From assembly GCA_021234155.1 (NCBI GenBank), contig JAJEKV010000051.1, forward strand, positions 7,102,761 to 7,166,760: a stretch of DNA of 64,000 nucleotides, read 5' to 3'. The translations under genes were made by a program, and so were the position numbers. Of this stretch, positions 59,801-64,000 are shown piece by piece. The notes under the pieces are model-generated. The model ran no database searches. It was given only the letters and a program-made list of their open reading frames with translations, and was not told the origin of the DNA. The stretch is from Isoetes taiwanensis (taxonomy: Eukaryota; Streptophyta; Lycopodiopsida; Isoetales; Isoetaceae). Every line of letters starts with the position of its first letter. Within the stretch, counting starts at the first letter, position 1.

Positions 59801-60957
59801 TCGGAGGTGGAGGATCGAAGTGCTTGGTCCCCAGTGGTCGCCGCCGCCTTTGTTGGCCGTGGAGGCACAAATACCTTCATCTTGCCATTCACCAGGCCTG
59901 ACGATCCCCCAGCCTGCCTGACCTGTCTAATCTTTGCGAACTCCTCCTGCCTCTCCTTCTGTTGAGCCGGGGTCAGATCCATGTCTAAGTACACCGATGT
60001 CCCCTTCAAGCGACTAGCGCATTTAAAGCATCAACGCGTCTTCGATGCCTGGTCCGGCAGTGTGAGTTTAACTAGTCGTGGTCTCATGCTTGGCCCTCCG
60101 ACTCTGGTCGGGTTTCTTACTGTCAAGTGCTGCAATTGGAGCCTTGCCAATACTAGGGCATGGAGCTTAGCTGGGAGATCTTCCCCCTGTTCTTCAGGCA
60201 AGCCCCAAACCACAATGTTCAGCCGACGAGATTGGCGGTCCTTCTCCTCGCGAAGGACCCGTCTAATTCCCTGTGCAACCTCTGCCTCAGGTATTGGGCA
60301 TGGTGATGGTGCTGCCCCTGTGGTGGTACTTGTCTGTTTCATCTGCATGCGCATATCATACATCTCCTGCTGGAACTCGGCCATCCTCTTCTCAAGGGCC
60401 GAAAGCCTGGGCGCTGCCTCTTGACTTTCAGGCTGTCTCTTTTCTAGGGTGTCCAACCTCCCCTGCATTCTAGACATTGTAGCCTCCTGGTCTGCCAACC
60501 GGCCGTTTGGGGCAACCAACTGTACAACCTGCGCCACTGCCTGTCTGAGCTCATTTTGCAGCTGTACCACGTCCTCTTACATTTGCCGTTGGAGCTAGTC
60601 CAGACGTCGGGTTGCATCCCTCAGGGTGCGGGACATCGCTGTCAATTCACTTCTTAGCTGGGCGACAGTATCGCGTGCTTGTCTGCGCTCAAAGTCAGCC
60701 AGCCCAAAGCGGTCATCCAGTGGCATAATGCGTTCTTCCAGCGTCGAAATACGTTCTTTTTCTTTCGCCAACTGTTTCTTGAGAATAGTTGCCGGTTGGG
60801 TGTCCCTTTGCATCTCCACACCTGTCATCTTGTCATGAATGGCATTCAGCTTTCACTCCAGGGCATGTATTGCCTCTGCCTGTGTGATGTACTCCGAGGG
60901 GGAGGAGCCCTCGCCATTATGTGCCCGCTTCTTTAGCGCATGCAGATTCCCCTCCAT
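59773..60957 (-). pseudogene. LINE ORF1: coiled coil plus RRM-like nucleic-acid-binding domain
   Basis: Starts ATG at 60957. Long heptad-rich stretches (KKQLAKEKERISTLEERIM; RMQGRLDTLEKRQPE; LSALEKRMAEFQQEMYDMRM) predict a coiled coil for trimer formation. Then RRLNIVVWGLPEE begins the RNA-binding domain, ending LRGTxV-like at KGTSVYLDMDLTPAQQ and a basic C terminus. In-frame stops interrupt the N-terminal part (near 60856, 60597 and 60579), and a frameshift near 60030 separates the last 78 codons (60009-59773). Confidence 0.8.
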
Positions 60958-62053
60958 CGTTTGTGAGGCCTACAACTTTCGACTAGCAAAAAGGCGCAAC
61001 AGGAGGCTTGGGCAGTTTTATGCTTGGATTCAATTTTGCATTTGAATGGGTTGGATTAGTGAATTCAAACTAGCATTTAGTGGTCACGGTAACCGGCTTT
61101 GTCGTAGCAACAATAAATTATATTGGGAATGTTGACAAAAGCAAAAACGTCATTGAATAACTATCATATTTTTTTTTGTTGATCTTTATTCAACCACAAG
61201 TTAAATACAAGTAAAGATGCCACATATTGTCCCTAGCTAAAACTAATGGAATAAGCAAGAGATTTGCAAGGGTCATATCATATATAGAGGTCATCTAATT
61301 ATGTTTTGTTAGGAATTTGAGGCTATTCACATTGTAGCCCGAGGGATTCTCAAGCATATAAGTGTACGTAATTGCAGCCAGAGGGATTCTCAAGCATGTA
61401 AGTGTACGTAATTTTCATTAATGGCATCTAATGGTTGGATTTGAATTTTGCATTTAATTGTTACATTATACTAATCATGCAAGCGGTCGTGGCATGAAGA
61501 TTAATCCTAGTTCCCAACATTCAATATTGATTCGATTACTTGAACAAAAATATTACCGAATATCGTTCTCCTGCAATGGTTGTATTGTCCTTCTGCAATA
61601 ATTGGTACTAACAATGTATTTTTTGGTAAAGAAAGGCACACGAATTGTTAATTAATAATAAAAAGAACGGTTCTATACAATAATGTAAATTGATGTCCAA
61701 GCAGAATAATTGATCATTGGGTGCTCCATACAAATATGCAATAAAACAACTAGTTCTCCATTCACTAGTTCACCAGTCCAATTTTCCTTGATGTGTAATC
61801 TCATTTTGGTGCTATGTATACGAAAACATGTACGAATTATGATGCACAGAAAATAGACTTCACATGTCATCCACTTTCAGACATAGATCATGTGTGTGGG
61901 CAACATAGGTTGGCTCCCTAATTTCATCATGTTTAATTGCATTTCTGCATTAGTATTTTACCACGTGTTCTTCCATGTCTTCCCCAAGATGAAGACCATT
62001 CCCTCTACACTTTGGTGTGAATAACTTTGACCAACATCGTGGATGGGCCAAAA
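60958..62053. other. Intergenic between the two LINEs
   Basis: 61335-61414 is a 40-bp tandem duplication (GAGGGATTCTCAAGCAT, AAGTGTACGTAATT). A T-run lies at 61170-61178. No gene supported. Confidence 0.5.
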
Positions 62054-62238
62054 GAATCCCATCGATCCGAGCCATCGGATCGAAATTCTAGAGGGAGGGA
62101 ACATGCATGTCTCGCATGCATGCATTGCATGCCTTTTCTGGTTGGGAGATCGCTATATTAGGCGAGGTTCTTCATCACGTCTCATCGGCGCTTCCTCTTC
62201 TCTCTCAGCAGCACCTTATTCTCTATTCTTTGAAACCA
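62054..62238 (+). promoter_or_regulatory. Promoter-like dyad module C
   Basis: GAATCCCATCGATCC, then the perfect dyad CGATCCGA-GCCA-TCGGATCG (62063-62082), ATTCTAGAGGG, alternating GCATGC words, CGCTATATTAGGCGAGG (TATA-like) and a C/T tract with CTCTCAGCAGCACC. Same order as modules A and B on the other strand. Confidence 0.6.
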
Positions 62239-62427
62239 TGCATGTGAGGGGCTTCTCCCTGCTTGGATTGACCATTTTGACATTTCTTTCATGTCGTGGC
62301 ATGTCCTTTCTCGGCCTTGCCTCTTCTTTAGCCATAATCTTTTGACCTTTGTCCTCGATCCCGTTTTGATAAGGAAGTTCTCTTCTATTCGGGAGGTTTT
62401 TGTCATTTTCATGCGAGCCCCATTCTA

Positions 62428-62611
62428 GAATCCCATCGATACGAGCCCTCGGATCGAAATTCTAGAGGGGGCGAGTATGCATGTCTCGCATGCATGCATT
62501 GCATGCCTTCTCTGGTTGGGAGATCGCTATATTAGGCGAGGTTCTTCATCAATGTCTCATCGGCGCTTCCTCTTCTCTCTCAGCAGTATCTTATTCTCTA
62601 TTCTTTGAAAC
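62428..62611 (+). promoter_or_regulatory. Promoter-like dyad module D
   Basis: Tandem copy of module C, period 374 bp. One dyad arm has a substitution (CGATACGA). The arrangement resembles tandem promoter monomers of some LINE 5' UTRs. Confidence 0.6.
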
Positions 62612-62639
62612 CCACCCTCCCCCCTTAATTATTTAATGT

Positions 62640-62760
62640 ATTTGTCGCCTGACATGCGTGTCCAGCCCCTCTATTTGAAGAGGTTTTTGTTTTGTTGTTG
62701 CGTGGCACGCGTGATCAGCCCCTCCACTTTGGGAGGTTTGTTTTGTCACATTTGTTCTAG
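62640..62760 (+). repeat. Two leader repeats, each with a small hairpin
   Basis: CAGCCCCTCTATTTGAAGAGG and CAGCCCCTCCACTTTGGGAGG (each 20-21 bases) are preceded by ATGCGTG/ACGCGTG and followed by TTTTGTTTTG. Stems CCTCT/AGAGG and CCTCC/GGAGG differ by a compensating pair. Confidence 0.6.
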
Positions 62761-62866
62761 TGTTGGTGATGTGCAGGTACATATTGGCAAGCGGCAGTAG
62801 CTTCGACTTCTCCATTCGTGGGTTTTTTGGGAGCAAATTCTCAGCCTTACGTTTGTCCAAGCCCCT

Positions 62867-62951
62867 TACCGAAGGTTTATCACTAGGGTTTTTCCTCGAA
62901 AACCCGAAAGGGCGGGGTTTTTTAATCCCGGTGATAAGCTTTCGGCAGGTA
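62867..62951 (+). promoter_or_regulatory. Leader hairpin with GAAA-capped core, copy 2
   Basis: Arm CCGAAGGTTTATCAC pairs fully with GTGATAAGCTTTCGG (two G-U), extended by TACC/GGTA with a bulge. Inside are TAGGG ... TCCCG and the CCC-GAAA-GGG hairpin at 62903-62912. About 160 bases upstream of the LINE ATG. The core matches copy 1 over about 45 bases with two single-base length differences. Confidence 0.75.
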
Positions 62952-63111
62952 CACAAACATCTATTAGTATTGTATTTCATGGGGTCCAAGTTGTATAATT
63001 GGACATTCCCTTTATTTTTCTTCGTGGGTAGTTCGCATGTGTGCGGCTACCCACTATCCAACATTGTAGAAAATAATACATGCCTTCGTTCTAGACTCTA
63101 AAGCCCAGTAT

Positions 63112-63687
63112 ATGGGCACAAGTGATGCCTCAGTACAGACACTAGATACAGAATTACAGCCACAGAAGAAACGTTGTGTTGAAGTGGGAGTGCAGACATT
63201 GGAAAGGGAACATATTGAGGTGGGAGTACAGACATCTCCACAATCCCAAGGGGACCAGGAGTCACAGTGTCGAGCTAGCAGAAAGGAGCAGGCTGCCTCA
63301 TTATCTTCTGTTACCAGGAGCCTGAACTTGCGTATTATAGGGGTTGCAGAGGAAGAATATGATGCTCATTCTGATGTGGATGCGGCTTTGCATTTTTTCA
63401 CTGATGTAATGTATGTGAAGGTTGGTGGAGTTGTCTCCGCTACTGGGGTGGGAACGGTAAGACCTGATCGTCCTCGCCATCTTTTGGTTCAGTTTTAAGA
63501 CACTCTTAGTCGCTTACATATTCTTCAGCATGGAAATCGTCTCAGAGGGACTCGTTTCTCAGTACAAGAGGACCTCTCCCCTCTTCAATTGTGTAGCCGT
63601 AAGGAGGAGCTCTGTAAGGTGAGGGCAGCCCGCCTGCAAAAGAAATGGGCAGTGTATAGGGGAGGCGCAGCAATTATTCTAGACTAA
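63112..63687 (+). pseudogene. LINE ORF1 with EVGVQT repeats
   Basis: Starts MGTSDASVQTLDTEL and contains VEVGVQT, then IEVGVQT: short repeats without the long coiled coil of the other LINE. Then RSLNLRIIGVAEEE opens an RRM-like domain running through RPDRPRHLLVQF. A TAA at 63499 interrupts it, but the same frame continues (LRGTRFSVQEDLSPLQL, KKWAVYRGGAAII) to a stop at about 63687, as expected for the C-terminal domain of L1-type ORF1. One stop codon is the only break seen. Confidence 0.75.
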
Positions 63688-63895
63688 TGGCCTTCCAATC
63701 CTTGGACTGGCTATGTCTAGATAATTTTAGAGGCACAAAATTACTAATAGCATTAGCGTTATCTTCTTCTTGGTAGTCTTTTAATATTTGGTTATTGTAT
63801 TTGGTGATGGGGCCTAGTCCCCAGGTTTTAGATGGGTTGTTGCCCTTGCATGTGCCGTCCCATAACCCGTTGGGTTCCCGTGGACGTAAAAAATC

Positions 63896-63955
63896 ATCTT
63901 ATCTTATCTTATCTTATCTTATCTTATCTTATCTTATCTTATCTTATCTTATCTT
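63896..63955 (+). repeat. (ATCTT)n LINE tail
   Basis: About twelve ATCTT units directly after the LINE 3' end. Pentanucleotide tails instead of poly(A) occur in several LINE groups. Confidence 0.95.
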
Positions 63956-64000
63956 TTCTTTTGTGTAATTGAATATTCATCTATATTACTGGTATTGGCT

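Larger units (their letters stand above)
56280..60957 (-). mobile_element. L1-type LINE, nearly full length, inactive
   Basis: Spans ORF1, overlapping ORF2 and a 3' end reading TTGGACTCCGTGGACGTTAA then (CTTC)3 at 56280-56322. The 3' end matches that of the deleted LINE at 63.9 kb. No clear target-site duplication was found. The 5' UTR beyond 60957 is not delimited. Confidence 0.85.
62054..63955 (+). mobile_element. Internally deleted LINE: promoter, leader, ORF1, 3' end
   Basis: The ORF1 stop is followed within 180 bases by the LINE 3' end (TTGGGTTCCCGTGGACGTAA) and the tail, so all of ORF2 is missing. This matches half-LINE non-autonomous elements mobilised in trans. The 5' limit is taken at the first promoter module. 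Confidence 0.65.

Noticed and set aside
57796-60838. Several plus-strand ORFs of 60-147 codons over the LINE
   Set aside because: Antisense shadows of clear LINE ORF1/ORF2 sequence on the minus strand.
61337-61415. CRISPR-like direct repeats
   Set aside because: Only two adjacent copies without spacers in a eukaryotic context: simple tandem duplication.

Overview
The window looks like nuclear DNA of a land plant. It holds one intact, intron-rich host gene (a plant-type PIG-V, GPI mannosyltransferase 2, eight GT-AG exons, 19.6-22.5 kb), fragments of other plant genes (vacuolar H+-pyrophosphatase, leucine-rich-repeat receptor), and a dense set of decayed mobile elements. AT-rich intergenic DNA, many tandem duplications, an L1-type LINE, Ty3/gypsy with chromodomain, Helitron-like ends and a Penelope-type reverse transcriptase suggest a seed-free plant (fern, lycophyte or bryophyte) or another lineage with old, diverse retroelements. 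I cannot name the species.

Layout. 1-11.1 kb, minus strand: a retroelement with a large unrecognised ORF (3992-2025) followed by a Penelope-type reverse transcriptase (about 2000 to the window edge, with a stop and frameshifts). It sits behind a long pyrimidine-rich leader full of tandem repeats, small hairpins and two copies of a promoter-like module (4.87 and 11.06 kb). 11-19 kb: AT-rich DNA, repeats and a few candidate exons. 19.6-22.5 kb: PIG-V. 23-30 kb: a candidate two-exon gene, a long direct repeat, and a minus-strand ORF with a duplicated basic motif. 30.7-32.6 kb: a decayed replication-initiator (HUH/YxxK Rep-like) ORF followed by a strong hairpin. 34.9 kb: H+-PPase fragment. 35.9-36.6 kb: 78-bp minisatellite. 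37-41.1 kb: degraded Ty3/gypsy element. 41.8-43.7 kb: three successive Helitron-type 3' ends. 45.5 kb: a MITE. 48-51 kb: parts of LTR retrotransposons. 51-56 kb: LRR and other exon remnants. 56.3-61 kb, minus strand: near full-length but dead L1-type LINE. 62-64 kb, plus strand: an internally deleted LINE with a duplicated promoter module, a structured leader, ORF1 and an (ATCTT)n tail.

The most notable observation is in the leaders. The Penelope-type element (minus strand, 4.0-4.9 kb) and the deleted LINE (plus strand, 62.0-63.0 kb) have unrelated proteins. Yet each leader carries the same two modules in the same order: a promoter-like block built on a perfect or near-perfect dyad, then a hairpin with an almost invariant core whose outer stem differs in sequence but keeps its pairing. 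That is the signature of a conserved structured RNA used by different retroelements of one genome. The second is the Rep-like pseudogene, which reads as a eukaryotic HUH-transposon relative. All assignments are by eye; no search was run.
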